Assembly (NCBI RefSeq): GCF_030246945.1
Contig: NZ_CP126742.1
Span: forward strand, 1,302,001 to 1,366,000
DNA: 64,000 bases
From: Microbacterium sp. zg-Y1090
GTDB lineage: Bacteria; Actinomycetota; Actinomycetes; Actinomycetales; Microbacteriaceae
Direction of reading: 5' to 3'
Positions within the stretch are counted from its first letter, which is position 1; each line of letters begins with the position of its first letter. The notes under the pieces are model-generated. The model was not told the origin of the DNA and did no database searches. It worked only from the letters and a program-made list of their open reading frames with translations. This document shows, in pieces, positions 28,929-36,928 of the stretch. Position numbers and translations under genes: made by a program.

Positions 28929-30533
28929 ATGTGGGAACAGACGACGGACCCTTTCGGGAGCCTCTGGCTCTCTGCATTGACGGCGGCGATCCCGATCGTC
29001 GTGTTCCTGGTGTGTCTGGTGCTGCTCAAGCTCACCGGCATCCTCGCCGCCGTGATCGCGCTGGTCGCCCAGATCATCGTGTCGATGTGGGGGTTCGGGA
29101 TGCCGGCGAGCGCCGTCGCCGGGTCCGGTCTGCTGGGCATCCTCACCGCGCTCTGGCCGATCGCCTACATCGTCGTGATGGCGCTGTGGCTGTACCGGCT
29201 GGCGGTCGCGAGCGGTCACTTCGACGTCATCCGCGCCTCGATCGGCGGCATCTCGCGTGACCAGCGCATCCAGGTGCTGCTGATCGCGTTCGCCTTCGGA
29301 GCGTTCCTGGAGGGTGCCGCCGGGTTCGGGGTCCCCATCGCCATCTGCGCTGCGCTGCTCGTGCAGCTGGGCTTCCGCCCGGTGCGGGCGGCCATGATCT
29401 GCCTCGTCGCCAACGCCGGCGCGGGCGCGTACGGCGCCATCGGCATCCCCGTGCTCGTCGGTGCCCAGGTCACCGGGATCGACGTCGCCCTGCTGTCGAA
29501 GGCGATGGTCGTCGTGCTGCAGCCGCTCACGGTGCTGATCCCCTTCCTGCTCGTCGTGATCCTCGACGGCTGGCGAGGCCTGCGGGAGACATGGCCGGCG
29601 ACACTGGTGGTCACCGTGGTCTTCAGTGGCATCCAGGGCGGGGTGCTCTGGTTCCTCGGACCCGAGCTGGCCGACCTCGGCGCCGGTCTCGGGACGATGG
29701 TCGCGCTGTTCCTCCTGGGACGGATCTGGCAGCCCAAGAACCAGTTCCGCGCCGACGGCGATGCCGTCCCCGAGGCGCAGTCCCACTCGCTGGGTGAGAT
29801 CGCACGGGCCTGGAGCCCGTTCTACATCCTGACGGCGTTCATCCTGCTGTGGAGCCTGCCGTTCTTCAAGAACCTGTTCGCCGCGGAGGGGCCGCTGGCC
29901 GGCGCCGCCTTCGCGGTGCCGATCGCCGGTTTGACCGACGAGGTGGTCACCGCGTCCGGCACCGTCGTCACCGCCACGTGGGCGTTCACGCCGATCAATG
30001 CGACCGGCACCGCCATCCTGCTGGCGGTCATCGTGTCGTACCTCACGACGCCACGCGCGTCGCGGCCGAGTCTGCTGGGGGAGTTGGGCGGGACGCTGCG
30101 CACGCTATGGCAGGCGCTCGTGCTGATCGCCCTGATCCTGGCGCTGGCGAACATCGCCAACTACTCCGGCGGTTCGACCTCGATGGGGCAGGCCCTCGCG
30201 GCGATGGGCGTGCTGGTGCCGCTCGTGGCCCCCGTCATCGGCTGGGTCGGGGTGTTCCTCACCGGCTCGGTGGTCAACAACAACACCCTCTTCGGGCCGT
30301 TGCAGGTGGCCAGTGCGCAGGGCATCGGCGCCGACCCGTCGCTGCTGGTGGCGGGCAACACCGCCGGCGGCAACACGGCGAAGGTCATCTCTCCGCAGTC
30401 GATCGCGATCGCCGCCGGGGCGGTGGGATTGTCGGGCCGCGAGAGCGAGATCCTGCGGGCGTCGATCCTCTACAGCCTGGGGATGCTGGTGTTCATCTGC
30501 CTGTGGTGCTTCACGCTGTTCCTGGTGTTCTGA
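28929..30533 (+). CDS. lldP: L-lactate permease
   Basis: This 534-residue, roughly 12-14 helix transporter matches the LctP/LldP family of lactate (and glycolate) proton symporters: DPFGSLWLSALTAAIP at the N terminus, FGAFLEGAAGFGVPIAI, and NNTLFGPLQVASAQ near the end. Lactate dehydrogenase genes are not adjacent in this window. It converges with dapD with only three bases between stops and no visible terminator, so read-through antisense RNA is possible. Confidence 0.92.
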   Translation: MWEQTTDPFGSLWLSALTAAIPIVVFLVCLVLLKLTGILAAVIALVAQIIVSMWGFGMPASAVAGSGLLGILTALWPIAYIVVMALWLYRLAVASGHFDVIRASIGGISRDQRIQVLLIAFAFGAFLEGAAGFGVPIAICAALLVQLGFRPVRAAMICLVANAGAGAYGAIGIPVLVGAQVTGIDVALLSKAMVVVLQPLTVLIPFLLVVILDGWRGLRETWPATLVVTVVFSGIQGGVLWFLGPELADLGAGLGTMVALFLLGRIWQPKNQFRADGDAVPEAQSHSLGEIARAWSPFYILTAFILLWSLPFFKNLFAAEGPLAGAAFAVPIAGLTDEVVTASGTVVTATWAFTPINATGTAILLAVIVSYLTTPRASRPSLLGELGGTLRTLWQALVLIALILALANIANYSGGSTSMGQALAAMGVLVPLVAPVIGWVGVFLTGSVVNNNTLFGPLQVASAQGIGADPSLLVAGNTAGGNTAKVISPQSIAIAAGAVGLSGRESEILRASILYSLGMLVFICLWCFTLFLVF

Positions 30534-30536
30534 CGC

Positions 30537-31484
30537 TCAGGCGTGCAGAGCCTCGTTCAGTGTGACGCCGACGCCCTCGCGCCGCACGGCCTCGACGGCG
30601 CCGGTGAGCGAGTTGCGGCGGAACAGCACGCCGGAGGCGCCGGAGAGCTCTGCGGCCTTCACGACCTGGGGCGCGCCGTCGTGACGTGCCGGCCCGTCGG
30701 CGAGCACGACCTTCGTGCCGGCGGTGACATACAGCCCGGCCTCCACCACGCAGTCGTCGCCGAGCGAGATGCCGATGCCGGCGTTGGCGCCCAGCAGCGT
30801 CCGCGCGCCGATTGACACCCGGTGGCTGCCCCCGCCGGAGAGCGTGCCCATGATCGAGGCCCCGCCGCCGATGTCGCTGCCGTCGCCGACGACGACGCCC
30901 TGTGAGATGCGCCCCTCCACCATCGAGGCGCCCAGCGTGCCGGCGTTGAAGTTGACGAATCCCTCGTGCATCACCGTGGTGCCGGGGGAGAGGTAGGCGC
31001 CCAGGCGCACGCGGGAGGTGTCGGCGATGCGCACGCCAGCGGGAACGACGTAGTCGGTGAGGCGCGGGAACTTGTCGAGGCCCTGCACCTGGATGCCGTG
31101 GCGCTGCAGCGACGGGCGCAGCGCGGCGGCGTCGTCGGGGAGCATCGGGCCGGCGTTGGTCCACGCGACGATCGGAAGGTGACCGAAGATGCCGTCGAGG
31201 TTGAGGTCGTTCGGTGCGACGAGGCGGTGGGACAGCGCGTGCAGCCGCAGGTACGCGTCGGCGGTCGAGCCGGGCGCGGCATCCAGGTCGATCTCCAGCG
31301 ACACCGCCGACACGGTCACCCGGCGTCGCTCATCGGGTCCGGTGAGGCCATCGAGATCCGCCTCGGCGTCGACGTCGACAGGGCGACGACCCGCCTCGGG
31401 GCGGGGGAACCAGGCGTCGAGCACGGTGCCGTCCGCCGCAGTGGTCGTCAGTCCCGTGGCCCAGATCCATCGTGCATCGCTCAT
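30537..31484 (-). CDS. dapD: Tetrahydrodipicolinate N-succinyltransferase
   Basis: DapD adds succinyl from succinyl-CoA to tetrahydrodipicolinate in the succinylase branch of the diaminopimelate pathway. The 315-residue protein is of the actinobacterial type: N-terminal domain, then a left-handed beta-helix with hexapeptide repeats (about residues 150-280, for example [19 protein letters not shown] and [16 protein letters not shown]). The start ATG 31484 lies six bases after TAATCT on the minus strand. It is divergent from dapE, 43 bases apart. Confidence 0.95.
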   Translation of the reverse strand: MSDARWIWATGLTTTAADGTVLDAWFPRPEAGRRPVDVDAEADLDGLTGPDERRRVTVSAVSLEIDLDAAPGSTADAYLRLHALSHRLVAPNDLNLDGIFGHLPIVAWTNAGPMLPDDAAALRPSLQRHGIQVQGLDKFPRLTDYVVPAGVRIADTSRVRLGAYLSPGTTVMHEGFVNFNAGTLGASMVEGRISQGVVVGDGSDIGGGASIMGTLSGGGSHRVSIGARTLLGANAGIGISLGDDCVVEAGLYVTAGTKVVLADGPARHDGAPQVVKAAELSGASGVLFRRNSLTGAVEAVRREGVGVTLNEALHA

Positions 31485-31490
31485 CCCTCC

Positions 31491-31521
31491 AGATTATCGG
31501 GCTGCGCCGGCTGGCTAGACT
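31491..31521. promoter_or_regulatory. Back-to-back dapD/dapE promoters in 43 bp
   Basis: The dapD -10 is TAATCT on the minus strand (31496-31491) and the dapE -10 is TAGACT on the plus strand (31516-31521), each six bases from its start codon. The -35 region expected for each lies on top of the other's -10, so the two promoters cannot easily be occupied together. Confidence 0.6.
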
Positions 31522-31527
31522 CGGGGG

Positions 31528-32604
31528 ATGCCACGGCTAGACCTCACCGCGTCCTCCGTCGACATCACCCGCGCGATCTGCGACATCCCCAGCGTCTCGG
31601 ATGACGAGACCGCGCTGGCCGACGCGATCCACGAGGTGCTGATCGAGCTGCCGCACCTCGAGGTGCACCGCGACGGCGACACGATCGTGGCGCGCACCGA
31701 CCTCGGCCGCGCCCAGCGCGTCGCGATCGCCGGCCACCTCGACACGGTGCCGATCAACGCCAACCTCCCCACCCGCCACATCGAGGTCGACGGCGAGCCC
31801 TATCTGTGGGGTCGCGGCACCGTCGACATGAAGGCGGGGGTGGCGGTGCAGCTCAAGCTGGCCGCGGAGCTCGTGGACCCCCGGGTCGACATCACCTGGC
31901 TCTGGTACGACCACGAGGAGGTCGAAGCCTCGCGCAGCGGGCTGACGCGCCTGGCCCGCAGCCGCCCCGACCTGTTCGCCGCCGACTTCGCCATCCTGGG
32001 AGAACCTTCCGGCGGCGAGGTGGAGGGCGGCTGCAACGGGACGCTCCGCGCCGTGGTGCGCACCCGGGGCGTGCGGGCGCACAGCGCCCGGGCCTGGATG
32101 GGCGACAACGCCATCCACGCCGCCGCCCCTGTGCTGGCCCGGCTCGCCGACTACCGCCCGCAGGAGATCGAGGTCGAGGGCCTCGTGTACCGGGAGGGTC
32201 TCAACGCCGTCCGCATCGCGGGTGGCGTCGCCGGCAACGTCATCCCCGACCTCTGCGAAGTGGAGGTGAACTATCGCTTCGCCCCGAGCCGCGACGCCGC
32301 CGAGGCGGAGCGCCATGTGCGGGAAGTCTTCGCGGGGTACGAGGTGGAGATCACCGACGCCGCGGAGGGCGCGCGGCCGGGGCTGGATGCCGCGCTGGCG
32401 CAGGAGTTCGTCGCCGCCGTGGGTGCCACGCCCAAGCCCAAGTACGGCTGGACCGACGTGGCGCGGTTCTCGGCGATGGGCGTTCCTGCCGTCAATTACG
32501 GGCCGGGCGACGCGATGCTCGCCCACCACGACGAGGAGCGCGTGCCGCTGGCGCAGATCGACGCCGTCGAGCGGGGTCTTCGCGCATGGCTGAGCGCTCC
32601 CTGA
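31528..32604 (+). CDS. dapE: Succinyl-diaminopimelate desuccinylase
   Basis: DapE is a binuclear zinc M20 peptidase that removes succinate to give LL-diaminopimelate. Metal and catalytic residues are visible in GHLDTVPIN, GRGTVDMKAG, and YDHEEVE (general-base Glu followed by a metal Glu), with later TDVARFSAMGVPAVNYGPG. The 358-residue length is typical. The start is ATG 31528, six bases after TAGACT. Its end overlaps the next gene by 19 bases. Confidence 0.94.
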   Translation: MPRLDLTASSVDITRAICDIPSVSDDETALADAIHEVLIELPHLEVHRDGDTIVARTDLGRAQRVAIAGHLDTVPINANLPTRHIEVDGEPYLWGRGTVDMKAGVAVQLKLAAELVDPRVDITWLWYDHEEVEASRSGLTRLARSRPDLFAADFAILGEPSGGEVEGGCNGTLRAVVRTRGVRAHSARAWMGDNAIHAAAPVLARLADYRPQEIEVEGLVYREGLNAVRIAGGVAGNVIPDLCEVEVNYRFAPSRDAAEAERHVREVFAGYEVEITDAAEGARPGLDAALAQEFVAAVGATPKPKYGWTDVARFSAMGVPAVNYGPGDAMLAHHDEERVPLAQIDAVERGLRAWLSAP

Positions 32605-33809
32605 CGCGTCCCACCCTCCGCCTGCCGGCGGGGATGCCGCTGTCGCTGCAGGTGGCGGCACTGTACGTGGGCGCACGGATCATCACGACGGGACTGCTGC
32701 TGGCCGCGGCGGCTCTCTCGGGGCCCGGCTCACGGTTCGGCGCCGACGCCACTGTGGGCGACCTGCTCTCCGGTTGGGACGCGCAGTGGTACTGGCTCGT
32801 GGCTGTGGCGGGTTACCCTGCTGCGCTTCCCATCACCGAGGCGGGCCTCGTCGCCGAGAACGCGTGGGCCTTCCTGCCGGTGTATCCGGCCGTGGCAGCG
32901 GTCGTGGGGCTGCCGCTGGGGTCGTGGGTGGCGGGCGCCGGCGTGGTCTCGCTGCTGGCCGGCTACGGCGCGACCTACGTGCTGTGCCGTCTGCTGACGC
33001 AGCGCATCGGCAGGGCGGCGGCGCTCTGGTCCGCTGCGATGTTCGCGTGCGCTCCGCTGGCGGCGATGTTCCACGTCGGCTATGCGGAGTCGCTGTTCCT
33101 GCTGGTGCTGATGCTCGGGCTGTGGGCCGTGGCGCGCCGGCGCTACGGGTGGCTGTACGCCCTCGTTCCGCTCATGGGGTTCACCCGGCCGGGCGTGCTC
33201 GCCTTCTCGCTCTTCCTGGCGCTCCACGGCATCCATCGCTGGCTCACCCGTCGCACCGAGCCGCTCCCGGCTCGTGATGTCGTGAACATCGTCGTGACCG
33301 GCCTGCTCGCCGCCGTCGTGGGGTTCTCCTGGATCGTCATCGCCGGCGCGGTCACCGGACATCCCGACGCGTACCTGTCGACCGAACTGGCGTGGCGTCG
33401 CTCGTGGCTGCCCGATGCCGGTGCGGGATTCGTGCCCTTCGAGGGGTTCGTGCAGGGAAGCGCCTTCTGGGCGGGAGTCCTGGGGCTGCCCGCCGCCGTC
33501 GGGGTGATCGTGCTCGTGCTGCTGGTCGGGCTGACGGCCGTGGCCCTGTGGCGAAGCCGTTACGCGCGCGCACTCGGGGTGGATCTGCGGCTCTGGAGCG
33601 CGAGCTACCTGCTGTATCTGCTGGCCGTCTTCTTCCCGCAGTCCAGCACCTGGCGCCTGCTGCTGCCGCTCTCGCCGCTGTGGGGCGCGGTCGCCGTGCC
33701 CCGCTCCACCGCCTGGCGGGTGGGGGTGCTGGCACTGTGCCTGGCCGGTCAGGCGTGGTGGATCTACGAGATGTACGCCCTCGGGAACACCTTCTGGAGG
33801 GTCCCCTGA
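32586..33809 (+). CDS. GT-C type membrane glycosyltransferase (PIG-V-like mannosyltransferase)
   Basis: The 407-residue protein has about ten membrane helices. Its first external loop, SGWDAQWYWLVAVAGYP, resembles the WD loop of PIG-V and other polyprenyl-phosphate-dependent mannosyltransferases. Such enzymes add sugars to lipids or proteins on the outer face of the membrane. ATG 32586 lies inside the end of dapE (19-base overlap), so they share a transcript. The acceptor and sugar are not predictable. Confidence 0.7.
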   Translation: MAERSLTRPTLRLPAGMPLSLQVAALYVGARIITTGLLLAAAALSGPGSRFGADATVGDLLSGWDAQWYWLVAVAGYPAALPITEAGLVAENAWAFLPVYPAVAAVVGLPLGSWVAGAGVVSLLAGYGATYVLCRLLTQRIGRAAALWSAAMFACAPLAAMFHVGYAESLFLLVLMLGLWAVARRRYGWLYALVPLMGFTRPGVLAFSLFLALHGIHRWLTRRTEPLPARDVVNIVVTGLLAAVVGFSWIVIAGAVTGHPDAYLSTELAWRRSWLPDAGAGFVPFEGFVQGSAFWAGVLGLPAAVGVIVLVLLVGLTAVALWRSRYARALGVDLRLWSASYLLYLLAVFFPQSSTWRLLLPLSPLWGAVAVPRSTAWRVGVLALCLAGQAWWIYEMYALGNTFWRVP

Positions 33810-33856
33810 CCAGAGCGATGGGCGAGCCGGAATTATCCCATAGCCGTTTCACACGA

Positions 33857-33862
33857 TAAACT
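33857..33862 (+). promoter_or_regulatory. -10 hexamer for the DUF3117 gene
   Basis: TAAACT, in the AT-richer stretch GATAAACT, lies 31 bases before ATG 33894. AAAGGGAG serves as ribosome-binding site. No clear -35. Confidence 0.4.
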
Positions 33863-33893
33863 CAGCGAGGACCTACGACGAAAGGGAGCCCGT

Positions 33894-34067
33894 ATGGCAG
33901 CCATGAAGCCGCGAACCGGTGATGGACCGATGGAGGCCGTGAAGGAGGGACGCCTGATCATCGTGCGCGTTCCCCTCGAGGGCGGCGGCCGCCTGGTCGT
34001 CTCCGTCAACGACGACGAGGCGAAAGAGCTCTATGACGTCCTCGGTGGCGTCGTCAACGCAGCCTGA
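33894..34067 (+). CDS. DUF3117 small conserved protein
   Basis: This 57-residue protein starts MAAMKPRTGDGPMEAVKEG and continues LIIVRVPLEGGGRLVVSV, then ends with an acidic helix, matching the DUF3117 family found across actinobacteria. The ribosome-binding site AAAGGGAG precedes ATG 33894. It is monocistronic: it has a plausible promoter and a strong terminator 11 bases after the stop. In M. tuberculosis, as I recall, a DUF3117 gene also lies near dapE. Function unknown. Confidence 0.88.
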   Translation: MAAMKPRTGDGPMEAVKEGRLIIVRVPLEGGGRLVVSVNDDEAKELYDVLGGVVNAA

Positions 34068-34078
34068 CACATCCGTGA

Positions 34079-34118
34079 CACGAGAGCGGCCGGTCCTTCG
34101 GGGCCGGCCGCTCTCGTG
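34079..34118. terminator. Bidirectional terminator with UUCG tetraloop
   Basis: CACGAGAGCGGCCGG (34079-34093) pairs perfectly with CCGGCCGCTCTCGTG (34104-34118). The stem continues through T-G, C-G and C-G pairs to a TTCG loop (34097-34100), giving 18 bp. It lies between the DUF3117 stop and the convergent O-methyltransferase stop and can serve both. Confidence 0.88.
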
Positions 34119-34123
34119 TGCGG

Positions 34124-34759
34124 TCAGCGTGAGGCGACGGTCGTCAGCTGCAGCAGGCCCTCGCCCGCGATCGACAGCGCACCGATGACGGCGGGCGATG
34201 CCTGGGTCTCCTGGATGAGGGAGCGATACGCGCTGGTGATCGGGTCGCGTCGCACCGGATCGGCCACGGCGCCTCCGCCGAGCACGCGAGGCACCAGCAC
34301 GGTGCCCCCGGCGCGCACGAGGCGCAGGCCGTGCTCGACGTACTCGATGACGCCCTCGGGGTCGGCGTCGATCAGCACGATGTCGTAGGAGGCTTCGTTC
34401 ATGCGCGGCAGCACGTCGGCTCCGCGGCCGGCGATGAAGCGCGCACGCGCGGGCGCGATGCCCGCGGCCGAGAACGCCTGGCGGGCGGCGCCGAGATGCT
34501 CCGGCTCGATGTCGATGGTGGTGAGGGTCGCCTGGGGCGATCCGTGCAGCAGCCAGAGTCCGGAGACCCCGGCGCCGGTGCCGACCTCGACGATGTTCAG
34601 GGCTTTGGAGGCCGCCGCGATCACGGCGCACTGTGCGCCGACCGGGGCGCTGATGGGCTCGGCGCCCAGCTCGAGCGCATGCGCCCGTGCCCTTCCGATC
34701 GCGTCGGGTTCGACCGTCACCTCCGCTGCGAACCTGCGGTTCGCGTCGTGCTCGCCCAT
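34124..34759 (-). CDS. Class I SAM-dependent O-methyltransferase (methyltransferase family 3)
   Basis: This 211-residue protein is of the catechol-O-methyltransferase-like family 3: GAQCAVIAAASKALNIVEVGTGAGVSGLWL (SAM loop GTGAG), ATLTTIDIEPEHL, DIVLIDADPEG and the metal-site region. ATG 34759 follows GGAGGT and a TACGCT -10 on the minus strand. It resembles Rv1220c in position next to tatB. The small-molecule substrate is unknown. Confidence 0.88.
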   Translation of the reverse strand: MGEHDANRRFAAEVTVEPDAIGRARAHALELGAEPISAPVGAQCAVIAAASKALNIVEVGTGAGVSGLWLLHGSPQATLTTIDIEPEHLGAARQAFSAAGIAPARARFIAGRGADVLPRMNEASYDIVLIDADPEGVIEYVEHGLRLVRAGGTVLVPRVLGGGAVADPVRRDPITSAYRSLIQETQASPAVIGALSIAGEGLLQLTTVASR

Positions 34760-34829
34760 GGCACCTCCAGGAGTCAGCGTACGCGGGTGATCCGCGGCAA
34801 CCCCGCAGGCGCACGGGTAACCTGGAGGC

Positions 34830-35207
34830 ATGGTGTTCGGGCTCACGTGGGAGAAGCTGCTGCTGATCGCCGTGATCGCCGGCATGCTCATCGGCCCCGA
34901 GCGACTGCCGCGCTACGCAGAGGGTCTCGCCCGCCTCACGGTCAAGGCGCGGGACTGGGTCTCCGGCGCGAAGACGCGTGTGCAGGAGGAGATGGGCGAA
35001 GGCCTCGACGACGTCGACTGGCGGAAACTGGACCCTCGTCAGTACGACCCGCGCCGCATCATCCGTGAGGCGCTGCTGGACGACGCTCCCACGACCACGG
35101 TGCGCGCCGCGGCGACCGGCGCGGCGATGACGACCGCTGCTGCGCCTGCGACGCCGCCGCTGCAGAGGCCCGACGGGCCGCCTCCCTTCGACAGCGAAGC
35201 GACCTGA
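34830..35207 (+). CDS. tatB: Sec-independent translocase subunit TatB
   Basis: TatB binds twin-arginine signal peptides with TatC. The 125-residue protein has an N-terminal helix (LTWEKLLLIAVIAGMLI), the GPERLPRYAE hinge and an amphipathic helix, then a Pro/Ala-rich tail. It starts at ATG 34830, six bases after TAACCT (34818-34823). The MVFGLTWEK start and isolated position, separate from tatA/tatC, are typical of actinobacterial TatB. TatA-like function is the alternative. Confidence 0.88.
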   Translation: MVFGLTWEKLLLIAVIAGMLIGPERLPRYAEGLARLTVKARDWVSGAKTRVQEEMGEGLDDVDWRKLDPRQYDPRRIIREALLDDAPTTTVRAAATGAAMTTAAAPATPPLQRPDGPPPFDSEAT

Positions 35208-35210
35208 GCC

Positions 35211-36368
35211 CTAGCGGGGAGCGAACGGCAGGGATCTGCCGGCCAGGCCACGCCCGCGGGCGAGCAGGTCGGCCGCCAGCGCGGTGATCGCGGCCGCCGC
35301 CGGGTCGTCGGGTGCCCCGACGACGACGGGCACGCCCGCATCCCCGGCCGCCCGCAGCGACGGGCTGAGCGGCACGGTGGCCAAGAGCGGCACCTCGGCG
35401 CCGTCGGCCGACAGCGCGCGGGCGACCGCGGCGCCGCCGCCGCTGCCGAACAGGTCGAGCACCGTGCCGTCGGGCAGTGTCATCGCGGCCATGTTCTCGA
35501 CCACGCCGATGACGTGCTGCCCGGTCTGGCGGGCGACCAGGCCGCTGCGGACGGCGACATCGGATGCCGCGGACTGCGGGGTCGTCACGACGAGCACCTC
35601 CGCGTGGGGGAGGAACTGACCGACCGAGATGGCGACATCGCCGGTGCCCGGCGGCATGTCCAGCAGGAGCACGTCGAGGTCGCCGAAGTACACGTCGGTG
35701 AGGAACTGCTGGATGGTGCGGTGGAGCATCGGCCCGCGCCAGGCCACGGCGCCGGGGGCCGCAGTGTCACGGGGGAGGAACATCCCGATCGAGATCGCCT
35801 TCACGCCGTGCGCGACCGGCGGCAGCATCAGGTCGTCGATGCGGGTCGGCTGGGGCGGCATCCCGTCGCCATCGACCAGTCCCAGCAGGCCCGGGATCGA
35901 GAAGCCGTGCACGTCGGCGTCGATGACGCCCACGGCGGCGCCCCGGGCCGCGAGCGCGACGGCGAGGTTGGCGGTGAGCGACGACTTGCCCACGCCGCCC
36001 TTGCCGCTCGTGACGGCGATGACGCGGGTGAGGGAATCCGGGCCGAACGGCATCTGCCGCGCGGCGCGACCGCCCCGCAGCCGCTCCGTGAGCGCGGCGC
36101 GCTGCGCGGGGGTCATCACACCGATCTCGAGGTCGACCCCGTCGATTCCGGGGACGCCCATCGCCGCAGCGCGCACGTCGGCCTCGATCCGGTCCGCGGC
36201 AGGGCATCCGACGATCGTGAGGTCGATTCCCACGCGGGCGCGGGCGCCGTCGACACCGGCGTCGACGCTGATGCTGCGCACCATGTCGAGCTCGGCGAGG
36301 GGACGGCGCAGCTCCGGATCGGTGACGGCGCCGACCGCCGCGCGAACGGCGTCGTCGAGTGCGGTCAT
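35211..36368 (-). CDS. mrp: Mrp/ApbC family Fe-S carrier P-loop ATPase
   Basis: The 385-residue protein joins an N-terminal DUF59/MIP18 domain (about 1-95) to a deviant Walker A ATPase (TSGKGGVGKSSLTANLA) with DADVHGFSIPGLLG and LLLDMPPGTGD. Mrp proteins help load iron-sulfur clusters. The C-terminal CxxC of many homologues is absent; only one Cys (VGCPAAD) is seen, in the N-terminal domain. It ends three bases from the tatB stop and overlaps the DUF1003 gene by four bases. Confidence 0.92.
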   Translation of the reverse strand: MTALDDAVRAAVGAVTDPELRRPLAELDMVRSISVDAGVDGARARVGIDLTIVGCPAADRIEADVRAAAMGVPGIDGVDLEIGVMTPAQRAALTERLRGGRAARQMPFGPDSLTRVIAVTSGKGGVGKSSLTANLAVALAARGAAVGVIDADVHGFSIPGLLGLVDGDGMPPQPTRIDDLMLPPVAHGVKAISIGMFLPRDTAAPGAVAWRGPMLHRTIQQFLTDVYFGDLDVLLLDMPPGTGDVAISVGQFLPHAEVLVVTTPQSAASDVAVRSGLVARQTGQHVIGVVENMAAMTLPDGTVLDLFGSGGGAAVARALSADGAEVPLLATVPLSPSLRAAGDAGVPVVVGAPDDPAAAAITALAADLLARGRGLAGRSLPFAPR

Positions 36369-36928
36369 CGGTTCGCGTGCCCGTCGTCGGCGGTCTGTGG
36401 TCGGTCGGCGACGTCGTCGCCTTCTTCGGACTCTGGGCGGCGCTCGAGAGCGCGGGCGAGCTCCTGACGGAGCACGTCGCGGGTGACGACCTCGCTGGTG
36501 ACCTCGGTCAGCGCCATGCGCAGGGCCACGATCTCCCGGGCCAGGTACTCGGTGTCCGCCAGGTTGCGCTCGGCGCGCTGGCGGTCCTGCTCGATCTGCA
36601 CGCGGTCGCGGTCGTCCTGACGGTTCTGGGCCAGCAGGATCAGCGGGGCGGCGTACGAGGCCTGCAGCGACAGCATGAGGGTGAGGGCGGTGAACCCGTT
36701 CGCGGCCGAGTCGAAGCGAAGGTGCACCGGCATGAGGGTGTTCCAGGAGAGCCACGCGATGCAGAACAGGCTCAGCAGCAGCAGGAACATCGGCGTGCCC
36801 ATGGCACGCGCGATCCACTCGGTGAACCGGCCGAACCGGTCGTTGGAGGGCTGCGGGGGGCCGCTGCGGGCGAGCATCCCCGGGCGTCCCCGGGGCGCCT
36901 CGAGGGTCGCCTTGCGTGCGCGCGCCAT
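36365..36928 (-). CDS. DUF1003 membrane protein
   Basis: This 187-residue protein has two membrane helices (GTPMFLLLLSLFCIAWLSWN and a second from FTALTLMLSLQASYAAPLIL) joined by a short loop. A coiled, charged C-terminal region follows (QNRQDDRDRVQIEQDRQRAE). It matches DUF1003. It overlaps mrp by four bases and the upstream MgtE-N/CBS gene by one base (TGATG), so all three are one operon. In mycobacteria the same trio occurs. Function unknown. Confidence 0.88.
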   Translation of the reverse strand: MARARKATLEAPRGRPGMLARSGPPQPSNDRFGRFTEWIARAMGTPMFLLLLSLFCIAWLSWNTLMPVHLRFDSAANGFTALTLMLSLQASYAAPLILLAQNRQDDRDRVQIEQDRQRAERNLADTEYLAREIVALRMALTEVTSEVVTRDVLRQELARALERRPESEEGDDVADRPQTADDGHANR

